Assembly (NCBI GenBank): GCA_044867345.1
Contig: JBIOUU010000088.1
Coordinates: forward strand, 1 to 20,301
Reading direction: 5' to 3'
Length of the DNA: 20,301 bases
DNA from: AC-69 sp044867345
GTDB taxonomy: Bacteria; Actinomycetota; UBA4738; HRBIN12
Positions 1-5,506 of this stretch are shown piece by piece. The translations under genes and the position numbers were made by a program. Position 1 is the stretch's first letter. Every line of letters begins with the position of its first letter. The notes beneath the pieces were generated by a model, which saw only the letters and a list, made by a program, of their open reading frames with translations, had not been told where the DNA came from and made no database searches.

Positions 1-1
1 G

Positions 2-511
2 GGTCGCTGCGTCGCCCCCTGCGACGGCCGCGTGAGCCTCGAGCGCTACGGAGAGCTCGTCCGGAGCCTCCTCTCCTCCCTTTCGTCTCCGGGCGGGCTC
101 CTCGCGGCGCTCGAGGTGCGGATGGACCATCTCGCCGGGCAGGAACGGTTCGAGCAGGCGGCGCTCGCCCGCGACCGGTTGCGCGCGCTGGCCGACGCCC
201 TGGCACGCGCTCGCGTGGACGATTGGCTGCTCCGGCCGGGCCGCCTCGAGCTTCGCGACGCCGACGCCAACCGGCTCCCCCTGGCCGGCGGCGCGCTGGT
301 GCAGGGCGGCGACGAGCTCCCGATCCCACGTCCGTGCCCCAGGGAGCGGGCCGACGAGCTCGCTGCGGTCCGCTCGTGGCTCCTCCACAACCCCGTCCGG
401 GTGGAGCGGGCCGACCGTCCGCCCGCGGAGCCGGTGGAGGGCGGCGCCGCCCTCCACCGGCTCCTCACCCGACTCCGCTCCGCCGACCGGACTCGGGAGG
501 GCGCCAACTAG
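2..511 (+). CDS. C-terminal part of a UvrC-like (probable DEDD exonuclease/GIY-YIG fusion) protein, 5' truncated
   Basis: The frame is open from base 2 to the TAG at 509-511, so the gene begins before the window. The first residues read GRCVAPCDGRVS, a cysteine-bearing motif like the one that follows the GIY-YIG nuclease domain in UvrC and in actinobacterial DEDD-exonuclease/UvrC fusions. About 25 residues later comes a UVR-type helical segment (LAALEVRMDHLAGQERFEQA, then AALARDRL), the coiled element that contacts UvrB in UvrC. The remaining ~90 residues are not a recognisable UvrC RNase H domain, which favours the shorter exonuclease fusion over true UvrC. Its role would be DNA repair or 3'-5' trimming; the catalytic part lies outside the window. 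The GTG at 32 is an internal codon, not a start. Confidence 0.7.
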   Translation, partial: GRCVAPCDGRVSLERYGELVRSLLSSLSSPGGLLAALEVRMDHLAGQERFEQAALARDRLRALADALARARVDDWLLRPGRLELRDADANRLPLAGGALVQGGDELPIPRPCPRERADELAAVRSWLLHNPVRVERADRPPAEPVEGGAALHRLLTRLRSADRTREGAN

Positions 512-514
512 ACT
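509..514 (+). promoter_or_regulatory. -10 box for the thiolase gene (leaderless arrangement)
   Basis: TAGACT fits the actinobacterial TANNNT -10 form and ends six bases before GTG 521. Its TAG is also the stop codon of the upstream gene. No clear -35 was found. Confidence 0.35.
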
Positions 515-520
515 GTGCCC

Positions 521-1699
521 GTGGAGACCGCCGTCATCCTGGAGGGCGCGAGAACGCCGATCGGCAGGTTCCTGGGCGCGTTCTCGGAGGTTTCCGCCGT
601 GGAGCTCGGTACGCTCGCCGCCCAGGAGGCGATGGGCCGGGCCGGGGTCCAGCCCGAGGAGATCGACCAGTCGATCCTGGGCCACGCCCGCCAGGCCGGC
701 AACGGGCCGAACACCGGACGGCAGGTCTCGGTGAGAGCCGGCGTGCCGAAAAAAGTCTCCGCCTACAACGTCAACATCGCCTGCGGCTCGGGGATGAAGG
801 CCGTCCAGCTCGCGGCGCAGCAGATCGTGCTGGGCGATGCCGAGGTCGTCCTGGCCGGCGGCATGGAGAACATGACCCGCGTGCCGTACCTCCTCGACCG
901 GATGCGGACCGGCTACCGGGCCGGGGACGCGACGGCGTACGACGCGATGTACCGGGACGGCCTCCTGGACCCGCTGTGCGGGCTGATCATGGGCGAGACC
1001 GCGGAGAACCTCGTCGACCTGTATGACATCTCCCGGCAGGAGCAGGACGAGTTCGCCGTGGAGTCGCAGCAGAAGGCCGAGCAGGCGAAGGATCGCCGGG
1101 CGGCCGAGACCTTCCCCGTCGAGACTCCCGACCCGAAGGGCAAGGGAACGATCACGGTGACCGCGGACGAGCATCCGCGCCCAGACACCACGCTCGAACG
1201 ACTGGCCGCGTTGCCCCCGGTCTTCCGGGCGAACGGGAGCGTGACGGCGGGCAACTCCTCCGGGATCACGGACGGCGCGGCCGCCCTGGTGCTGATGTCC
1301 GCGTCGCGAGCCGTCGCCGAAGGGCGTCCACCGCTCGCGCGCATCGCGGGGATGTCCTGGGCCGGCGTGGACCCGGCCGTCATGGGCATCGGTCCGGTCC
1401 CGGCCACCAAGAAGGTCCTGGAGAAGACGGGCCTGTCGCTGGCCGACATCGACGTGATCGAGATCAACGAGGCGTTCGCCGCGCAGGTCATCGCGTGCGA
1501 GCGGGACCTCAAGTTCGATCGGGACAAGCTGAACCCCAGGGGCGGCGGCATCGCCCTCGGACATCCGATCGGGATGAGCGGCGCGCGCCTCCTCCTGACC
1601 CTCGCGTACGAGATGCGCGAGAGGGGCCACGCGCTCGGCCTGGCCACGCTGTGCATCTCGGGCGGCCAGGGCCTGGCCGTGATCCTGGAGCGAACCTGA
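521..1699 (+). CDS. Thiolase: acetyl-CoA C-acetyltransferase (acetyl-CoA acyltransferase family)
   Basis: The enzyme condenses two acetyl-CoA to acetoacetyl-CoA or cleaves 3-ketoacyl-CoA in the cytoplasm. With the GTG at 521 as start it has 392 residues, the usual length for the family. The acylated cysteine is C88 (NIACGSG), the catalytic histidine is H348 (ALGHPIG) and the second cysteine is C378 (CISGGQG), at or within one position of the classic biosynthetic thiolase (C89/H348/C378). The N-terminus ETAVILEGARTPIGRF is typical. GTG 515, two codons upstream, is a possible alternative, but it touches the -10-like TAGACT, whereas 521 sits six bases after it. The stop TGA shares one base with the ATG of the next gene, so the two are probably co-translated. 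Physiological direction and chain length cannot be told from sequence. Confidence 0.93.
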   Translation: METAVILEGARTPIGRFLGAFSEVSAVELGTLAAQEAMGRAGVQPEEIDQSILGHARQAGNGPNTGRQVSVRAGVPKKVSAYNVNIACGSGMKAVQLAAQQIVLGDAEVVLAGGMENMTRVPYLLDRMRTGYRAGDATAYDAMYRDGLLDPLCGLIMGETAENLVDLYDISRQEQDEFAVESQQKAEQAKDRRAAETFPVETPDPKGKGTITVTADEHPRPDTTLERLAALPPVFRANGSVTAGNSSGITDGAAALVLMSASRAVAEGRPPLARIAGMSWAGVDPAVMGIGPVPATKKVLEKTGLSLADIDVIEINEAFAAQVIACERDLKFDRDKLNPRGGGIALGHPIGMSGARLLLTLAYEMRERGHALGLATLCISGGQGLAVILERT

Positions 1700-1983
1700 T
1701 GGTCCACGCGGTGGTCCTCATCCAGTGCGAGATCGACGAGATCCCCGAGGCAGCCCAGGCCATCGCCGGCATCGACGGCGTGAGCGAGGTCTATTCCGTC
1801 GCCGGGGAATTCGACCTCGTGGCCGTGGTGCGCGTGGTGAACCACGACGACCTGGCCAAGGTGATCCCCCAAGGCATCGCCAAGGTCGAGGGGATCGCGC
1901 GGACCGAGACCCTGATCGCGTTCCAGGTCTACTCCAAGCACGACCTGGAGCGACTGTTCTCGATCGGCTTCGACGAGTCCTAG
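1699..1983 (+). CDS. Stand-alone Lrp/AsnC ligand-binding (RAM) domain protein
   Basis: This 94-residue protein consists only of the alpha/beta effector-binding domain of Lrp/AsnC regulators and has no helix-turn-helix. The body reads AVVLIQCEIDEIPEAAQAIA, then GVSEVYSVAGEFDLVAVVRV, then TETLIAFQVYS, the alternating strand/helix pattern of the family. Such proteins usually form rings of dimers and bind amino acids or small metabolites at dimer interfaces. Its ATG overlaps the thiolase stop (TGATG), implying translational coupling, so a role in sensing a metabolite of the thiolase pathway is plausible but inferred. Its stop codon overlaps the stop of the convergent gene in the four bases CTAG (1980-1983). 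Confidence 0.85.
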   Translation: MVHAVVLIQCEIDEIPEAAQAIAGIDGVSEVYSVAGEFDLVAVVRVVNHDDLAKVIPQGIAKVEGIARTETLIAFQVYSKHDLERLFSIGFDES

Positions 1984-2336
1984 CCCTCGGGAAGGTCGAT
2001 GGCGACGGGGAGCGAGGCATCTCGCCACTCGTCCAGGTCTCCGGTGTAACGGGGCCGGTACTTCTCCACCAGGAGCCGGCGGGCCAGCGCGTCCTCATGC
2101 GTGTCGTCGACAACGTAGGCCCGGCAGATCATGTCGCGATCGCCGATCCGAAGGCCGACCGTCGGATTGACCCGGATGTTCTTCACCCAGTCGCTGGCGT
2201 CGCCGCCACCGGAGAGCATGTAGACCCTGCCCTCGTGGAGGGCGAACCAGATCTCGATCGTGTGGGGACGGCCGGACGACCTCCCCGTCGTCGTCACGTA
2301 GCAGAAATCGAGCCCGGAGAACTCTGCTTGCTCCAC
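1980..2336 (-). CDS. F420-type nitroreductase/quinone reductase family protein (DDN-like, split beta-barrel)
   Basis: The 118-residue product contains TTGRSSGRPHTIEIWF near the N-terminus, then VYMLSGGGDASDWVKNIRVN and PTVGLRIGD, the pattern of the deazaflavin (F420)-dependent nitroreductase family related to mycobacterial Ddn and to flavin-binding split barrels. Members reduce quinones, nitro compounds or other acceptors with F420H2; the cofactor here is inferred from the family. It is shorter than Ddn itself (about 150 residues), and no membrane-anchoring N-terminus is seen. Start is GTG 2336, two bases after the stop of the 35-residue membrane microprotein, suggesting coupled translation at the end of a five-gene minus-strand run. 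Its stop is embedded in CTAG shared with the convergent Lrp-type gene. Confidence 0.8.
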   Translation of the reverse strand: MEQAEFSGLDFCYVTTTGRSSGRPHTIEIWFALHEGRVYMLSGGGDASDWVKNIRVNPTVGLRIGDRDMICRAYVVDDTHEDALARRLLVEKYRPRYTGDLDEWRDASLPVAIDLPEG

Positions 2337-2338
2337 GG

Positions 2339-2446
2339 CTACCGGATGACCCAGATCACCAACGCCACGATCACGACGATGGCCGCCACAAGCATGACGA
2401 TGTCGGCCGCCTTCACCTTCCCGGGCCGCATGGCGTTGAAGCCCAC
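2339..2446 (-). CDS. 35-residue single-pass membrane microprotein
   Basis: A very short frame begins at GTG 2446 with a strong ribosome site (AAGGAGG, four bases upstream) and ends at TAG 2339-2341. The product begins with about 12 polar or basic residues (GFNAMRPGKVKAAD), followed by the hydrophobic stretch IVMLVAAIVVIVALVIWVI and a final Arg. This is a clear transmembrane helix with an N-terminal positive charge cluster, which predicts an N-in orientation. The gene is wedged between the small-protein gene upstream (stop at 2447) and the nitroreductase downstream (start at 2336). No family was recognised. It could anchor or regulate a neighbour, such as the soluble reductase encoded two bases later; that is inference. 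An internal ATG (residue 6) could give a 30-residue form. Confidence 0.65.
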   Translation of the reverse strand: MGFNAMRPGKVKAADIVMLVAAIVVIVALVIWVIR

Positions 2447-2617
2447 TCAGCCTCCTTCAGCAGGACCGGGGAGACGGTAGTACTCGCGGAACTTGGCCTC
2501 CGACAGCCAGTACGCGTGTTGACGCACCGTCGAGGCGTAGGTTCGGGCCTCCGTCTCGTCGCTGCATGCACGGATCGAGACCTCGCGGCCGGATGGATCC
2601 AGGATCACGACGACCAG
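2447..2617 (-). CDS. Small conserved-looking hypothetical protein, start unresolved (possible frameshift)
   Basis: The minus frame ending at TGA 2447-2449 encodes DPSGREVSIRACSDETEART, then YASTVRQHAYWLSEAKFREY and YRLPGPAEGG, a protein-like sequence with balanced charge and aromatic residues. No ATG, GTG or TTG lies in frame above GTG 2608 as far as about base 2825. The coordinates given use CTG 2617, eight bases after AGGAGG (2626-2631 on the plus strand), as the best-spaced start; GTG 2608 is the first canonical one. However, the codons before CTG (YRVDVRQEEAG) also look like coding sequence. A GTG overlapping the upstream stop (TAGTG, 2684-2680) opens a 25-residue frame that would join this one after a single missing base. 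Function unknown. Confidence 0.5.
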   Translation of the reverse strand: MVVVILDPSGREVSIRACSDETEARTYASTVRQHAYWLSEAKFREYYRLPGPAEGG

Positions 2618-2681
2618 ACCCGCTTCCTCCTGGCGGACGTCGACGCGGTAGCCGCTCGGTTCCCGGGTGTTCGCGGCGCCA

Positions 2682-2963
2682 CTACGATCCGTGGCTGCGC
2701 TCCAGCCGCTCGAGGTGGTCCCGGATCCGGGCGATGACCGAGTCGATGTCCAGCACGAACTCGGGTTCGATGTCGGCCACCTTCTCCAGCGCGTTCTCGA
2801 GGGTGTTGCCGGCGGCCTCGGCGTCTCGGAGCGAATCCACCAGGACGACCGCGTAGTCGGCCTGGAACGGCTTCCCGTCCCAGGGGCAACGGCCGCCGTT
2901 CCTGATGACCTGCTCCACCAGGAACTCGCGCCCGCACCGTCGGCACGTCCCCTTGATCTTCAC
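2682..2963 (-). CDS. Small zinc-ribbon-like protein (93 aa)
   Basis: Start is GTG 2963, with GAAGGAG about seven bases upstream and a four-base GTGA overlap with the stop of the receiver-domain gene. A longer frame is open upstream, but its sequence is Arg-rich shadow of that gene. The N-terminal third has C7-x2-C10 and C26-P-W-D29, a CxxC...CxxD arrangement that could hold one zinc ion, with Asp in place of the fourth Cys. The rest (DYAVVLVDSLRDAEAAGNTL and onwards) is acidic and probably helical, ending in IARIRDHLERLERSHGS. No enzyme motif is seen. Similar short 'CPWDGKPF' proteins occur in actinobacteria without a known role. Its position in the operon suggests it works with the receiver protein, which is inference. 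Confidence 0.72.
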   Translation of the reverse strand: MKIKGTCRRCGREFLVEQVIRNGGRCPWDGKPFQADYAVVLVDSLRDAEAAGNTLENALEKVADIEPEFVLDIDSVIARIRDHLERLERSHGS

Positions 2964-3346
2964 GCGCGCTCCTTCGCCGTCACCAGCTCGAGCACGCGGT
3001 CGGCGAGCTCGAACGGATCGATGGGCCTCACGAACCAGGCGTCGGCCCCCGACCAGTTGGCCAGCCATTCGTCCTGGCGGCGTTCCAACAGGATCACGAT
3101 GGCGCCGGGATACGGCTCGTTCGCGCCGCGCAGGTCCCGTGCCAGAGCGAACGCGCCCATCCGGGAAGCGATCTCGTCGGCTACGACGGCGTCCGGGCGT
3201 TCCCGCCAGGCCTTCCTTCGCCCGTCCTCGCCGTCCGATGCCTCGATGAACTCCAACCGCTCGCCCAAGCGCCGTTCGATATTCGCAACCGCCAGGCGGG
3301 TCAGGGTCCTCGAGTCTGGGTCCGGGGAAACGAGCAGGACCTTCAC
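2960..3346 (-). CDS. Degenerate response-regulator receiver (CheY-like) protein
   Basis: The 128-residue product starts KVLLVSPDPDSRTLTRLAV and has the alternating hydrophobic-strand pattern of a stand-alone receiver domain with no output domain. The likely phosphoacceptor is D57 (AVVADEI). The acidic pair is split (D9 and D11 in SPDPDS), the conserved Thr/Ser position reads Leu-Leu (IVILLER), and the conserved Lys is replaced by Arg in FVRPIDPFEL. Phosphotransfer may therefore be weak or lost. GTG 3346 was chosen because it lies seven bases after the -10 box TAGGAT (leaderless); ATG 3355, three codons upstream, overlaps that box. This is the first gene of a five-gene minus run down to 1980. 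Confidence 0.8.
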   Translation of the reverse strand: MKVLLVSPDPDSRTLTRLAVANIERRLGERLEFIEASDGEDGRRKAWRERPDAVVADEIASRMGAFALARDLRGANEPYPGAIVILLERRQDEWLANWSGADAWFVRPIDPFELADRVLELVTAKERA

Positions 3347-3353
3347 GGGCGGC

Positions 3354-3359
3354 ATCCTA
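3354..3359 (-). promoter_or_regulatory. -10 box TAGGAT for the receiver-domain operon
   Basis: On the minus strand TAGGAT is followed by seven bases and then GTG 3346, the leaderless spacing also seen upstream of other genes here. No convincing -35 was seen. Confidence 0.4.
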
Positions 3360-3378
3360 CCAAGGGCTCCCGTGCCCT

Positions 3379-3408
3379 TTGCCCTCTTCCAAGCCGTTCG
3401 GATATCGT
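3379..3408 (+). promoter_or_regulatory. Promoter of the aquaporin-family gene
   Basis: A -35-like TTGCCC (3379-3384) and a -10 TATCGT (3403-3408) are separated by 18 bases. Transcription would start near 3415, giving a leader of about 20 bases that holds the purine-rich ribosome site GGGGAGGAGGAG. Confidence 0.45.
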
Positions 3409-3435
3409 CCGGCGGGCCTCTGGGGAGGAGGAGCG

Positions 3436-4125
3436 GTGGAAACCACCTGGAAGGCCGCCCTGGCCGAGTTCATCGGCTCGTTCGGGTTCGTGTTCGTCGG
3501 GGCAGGCTCGGTGATCGTGGCCGGCCCCTACGGGAGCGGCCTGCTCGGGGTGGCCCTGGCGACCGGGTTCGCCGTCGGGGTGATGGTCTCGGTGAGCGCT
3601 CCCATCTCGGGCGGGCACGTGAACCCGGCCGTCACCATCGGGGTCTGGGTCGCAGGGAAGATCGGATCGGCCAGGGCGTTGGCCTACGTGGCGGCCCAGC
3701 TCGCTGGAGGGATCTTCGCCTCGCTGCTGCTCCGGTTCGTGGTCCCAGGGGCCGTCTGGAAGGCGGCGAACCTGGGGACGCCGCTGCTCGCGACGGGGAT
3801 CGGCCAGGGCAAGGGCATCCTGATCGAGGCCGTCCTGGCCTTCTTCTTGGTCCTCACCTTCTTCGCCACCCTCCTCGACGACCGTGGGCCCTTCCCGCCG
3901 ACCGCCGGCCTGACCGTTGGATCGGTGCTCGCCTTCGACATCCTCGTCGCCGGGCCGTTCACCGGCGGCGCCGTCAGCCCGGTCCGTTCGTTCGGCCCGG
4001 CCCTCGTCTCCGGCACGTGGAACGACTGGTGGGTGTACTGGGTGGGACCGGTCGCCGGTGGCGTGATCGGCGCGGTCGCGTACTGGTCGGCGTTCATGCG
4101 GGACCGAGAGCCCGGCCTGCCCTAG
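3436..4125 (+). CDS. MIP-family channel (aquaporin/glycerol facilitator) with altered second NPA box
   Basis: This 229-residue membrane protein has the six hydrophobic segments of the major intrinsic protein family, beginning ALAEFIGSFGFVFVGAGS. The first half-helix box is intact (GGHVNPAVTIG, N63-P64-A65). The second reads GGAVSPVRSFGPALVSG, so the usual N-P-A is S181-P182-V183; the selectivity-filter Arg that follows (R184) and the SFGPAL context are kept. The family passes water, glycerol or other small neutral solutes through the inner membrane. The AqpZ-like RSFGPA context suggests a water-type pore, but the changed box makes the substrate uncertain. GTG 3436 was chosen for its GGAGGAGG site; upstream codons in the same frame (from 3379) lack hydrophobic or family-like sequence. 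Confidence 0.88.
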   Translation: METTWKAALAEFIGSFGFVFVGAGSVIVAGPYGSGLLGVALATGFAVGVMVSVSAPISGGHVNPAVTIGVWVAGKIGSARALAYVAAQLAGGIFASLLLRFVVPGAVWKAANLGTPLLATGIGQGKGILIEAVLAFFLVLTFFATLLDDRGPFPPTAGLTVGSVLAFDILVAGPFTGGAVSPVRSFGPALVSGTWNDWWVYWVGPVAGGVIGAVAYWSAFMRDREPGLP

Positions 4126-4134
4126 CGAGCCGAA

Positions 4135-4323
4135 CTACGGTTCGTACTTCGGCTTGGCGGTCGGTCCCCTCCACGGATAGCCCATCGTGTGCTGCCAGCA
4201 GTTGGGGCCGGGGTTGTAGATGGACAGTTTGGTCCCGCAGACGGTGCAGTTTCGAACAGTGGACGGCGCGCCTGGCCGCCCGGCGGGCTGCTCGTCCTCG
4301 TGCTTGGGCGCCTGCTTGGCCAC
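4135..4323 (-). CDS. 62-residue zinc-binding small protein
   Basis: Start is GTG 4323 and stop is TAG 4135-4137. The first 24 residues are polar and Pro/Glu-rich, probably disordered. Then comes a compact metal site, C26-x2-C29-x12-C42-x2-H45 (NCTVCGTKLSIYNPGPNCWQ), followed by a Pro/Lys tail (WRGPTAKPKYEP). A CCCH pattern of this size suggests one structural zinc ion; no enzyme, helix-turn-helix or signal peptide is seen. It has a promoter of its own (4363-4391) with an unusually good -10, so it is likely well expressed rather than a decayed leftover. It lies downstream of korB in the same direction and faces the channel gene. I recognise the look of a recurrent actinobacterial small protein but know of no function. 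Confidence 0.68.
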   Translation of the reverse strand: MAKQAPKHEDEQPAGRPGAPSTVRNCTVCGTKLSIYNPGPNCWQHTMGYPWRGPTAKPKYEP

Positions 4324-4362
4324 TGGAAGGCTCCGGGAAGCTGGTGGTCGATGACTGGGGCC

Positions 4363-4391
4363 ATCATATTCGGGCGATTCCCGGCCGTCTA
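4363..4391 (-). promoter_or_regulatory. Promoter of the 62-residue zinc protein gene
   Basis: On the minus strand TAGACG (-35, 4386-4391) and TATGAT (-10, 4363-4368) are exactly 17 bases apart. The -10 matches the sigma-70 consensus at five of six bases. The leader would be about 33 bases. Confidence 0.5.
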
Positions 4392-4423
4392 GCTGGACTT
4401 TCCGTCCCAGGCGAGGGCCGGGG

Positions 4424-4470
4424 GGACCGTAGCCTCCCTGGACCGAGGCCCGGACGCTACCCGACGGTCC
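4424..4470 (-). terminator. Possible hairpin at the end of korB
   Basis: GGACCGT (4424-4430) is complementary to ACGGTCC (4464-4470), extended inwards by AGC/GCT, with a nested CCTC/GAGG stem in the loop. The structure spans the korB stop codon and has no U-tract. It could be a factor-independent terminator of the GC-rich type or an mRNA 3' stabiliser. Confidence 0.25.
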
Positions 4471-5506
4471 AGGTGTCCCCGGAGTGCAGCAGCGTGGCCA
4501 GGTCTCCCCGGCCCAACCGCTCGGTGGCCACCTCGATCTGCTTGTCCATGGCCTCGCCGTAGACCGGTCGTTCGACCTCTCGGAACACGCCGATGCATGT
4601 GGGCTCGGTGGGTCCATGTGCCAGGTGGGCCAGCGCGAACGCGAGCGATGGCCGGCCATGCACGTCGTGGACCACGATGTCGTCGGGCGACACGTCTTCC
4701 ACCCCGGCCAGGATCAGCCGGCCGTTGTCCCCCACGGCCACGCATCGGTTGTCCTCGTCGAACAGGATCGGCTTGCCGTGCTCGAGACGGATCTGGTTGT
4801 GGACCCCCTGCGGCTTGTCACGAAGGAGGTCGAACGCACCGTCGTTGAACACGTTGCAGTTCTGATAGATCTCGATGAAGGCCGCCCCTCGATGGGCCGC
4901 CGCCTGTCGCAGGACCTGCGTCAGGTGCTGGCGGTCGTTGTCGACCGTCCGGGCTACGAAGGTGGCCTCCGCTCCCAGGGCCAGGGCGATGGGGTTGAAC
5001 GGATGGTCCACCGAGCCGAACGGCGTGGACTTCGTGACCTTGCCCTCCTCGCTGGTAGGCGAGTACTGGCCCTTGGTCAAGCCGTAGATCTGGTTGTTGA
5101 AGAGAAGGATCTTCATGTTCACGTTGCGGCGGAGGGCGTGGATCAGGTGGTTGCCGCCGATCGACAGGCCATCCCCATCGCCGGTCACCACCCACACGTC
5201 GAGGTCCGGACGAGCGGTGGCGATCCCCGTGGCCAGGGCCGGTGCCCGGCCATGGATCCCGTGTATCCCGTACGTGTCCATGTAGTACGTGAACCGTCCG
5301 GAGCACCCGATGCCCGACACGAACACGGTGTTGTCGGGCCTGATCCCGAGCTCCGGCATGAATGCCTGGACCGTGGCCAGGATCGCGTAGTCGCCGCACC
5401 CCGGGCACCACCGGACCTCCTGGTCGCTGGTGAAGTCCTTCTTGGTCAGCGTGCCGACGGGCCGCTGGCCGTTGCCGCCGGCCCGTTCGTTCTCGACGTC
5501 GCTCAT
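4457..5506 (-). CDS. korB: 2-oxoacid (2-oxoglutarate-type):ferredoxin oxidoreductase, beta subunit
   Basis: The beta subunit binds thiamine diphosphate and a [4Fe-4S] cluster. The 349-residue product shows the first two cluster cysteines C34/C37 (WCPGCGDYA), the third at C68 (GIGCSGR), and a candidate fourth at C217 (YQNCNVFND). The TPP/Mg motif runs from GDGD (109-112) to NNQIYG (137-142). The overall sequence resembles mycobacterial KorB. Start is ATG 5506, whose ATGA overlaps the korA stop; the frame stays open further upstream, but that part is the shadow of korA. With KorA it oxidises 2-oxoglutarate or a related 2-oxoacid plus CoA to acyl-CoA and CO2 and reduces ferredoxin. No ferredoxin gene is adjacent. 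Confidence 0.93.
   Translation of the reverse strand: MSDVENERAGGNGQRPVGTLTKKDFTSDQEVRWCPGCGDYAILATVQAFMPELGIRPDNTVFVSGIGCSGRFTYYMDTYGIHGIHGRAPALATGIATARPDLDVWVVTGDGDGLSIGGNHLIHALRRNVNMKILLFNNQIYGLTKGQYSPTSEEGKVTKSTPFGSVDHPFNPIALALGAEATFVARTVDNDRQHLTQVLRQAAAHRGAAFIEIYQNCNVFNDGAFDLLRDKPQGVHNQIRLEHGKPILFDEDNRCVAVGDNGRLILAGVEDVSPDDIVVHDVHGRPSLAFALAHLAHGPTEPTCIGVFREVERPVYGEAMDKQIEVATERLGRGDLATLLHSGDTWTVG

Noticed and set aside
2667..4562. A 631-codon plus-strand frame crossing several genes
   Set aside because: It runs antisense to the small-gene operon and out of frame through the channel gene, with Arg/Ala/Gly/Pro-rich shadow composition.
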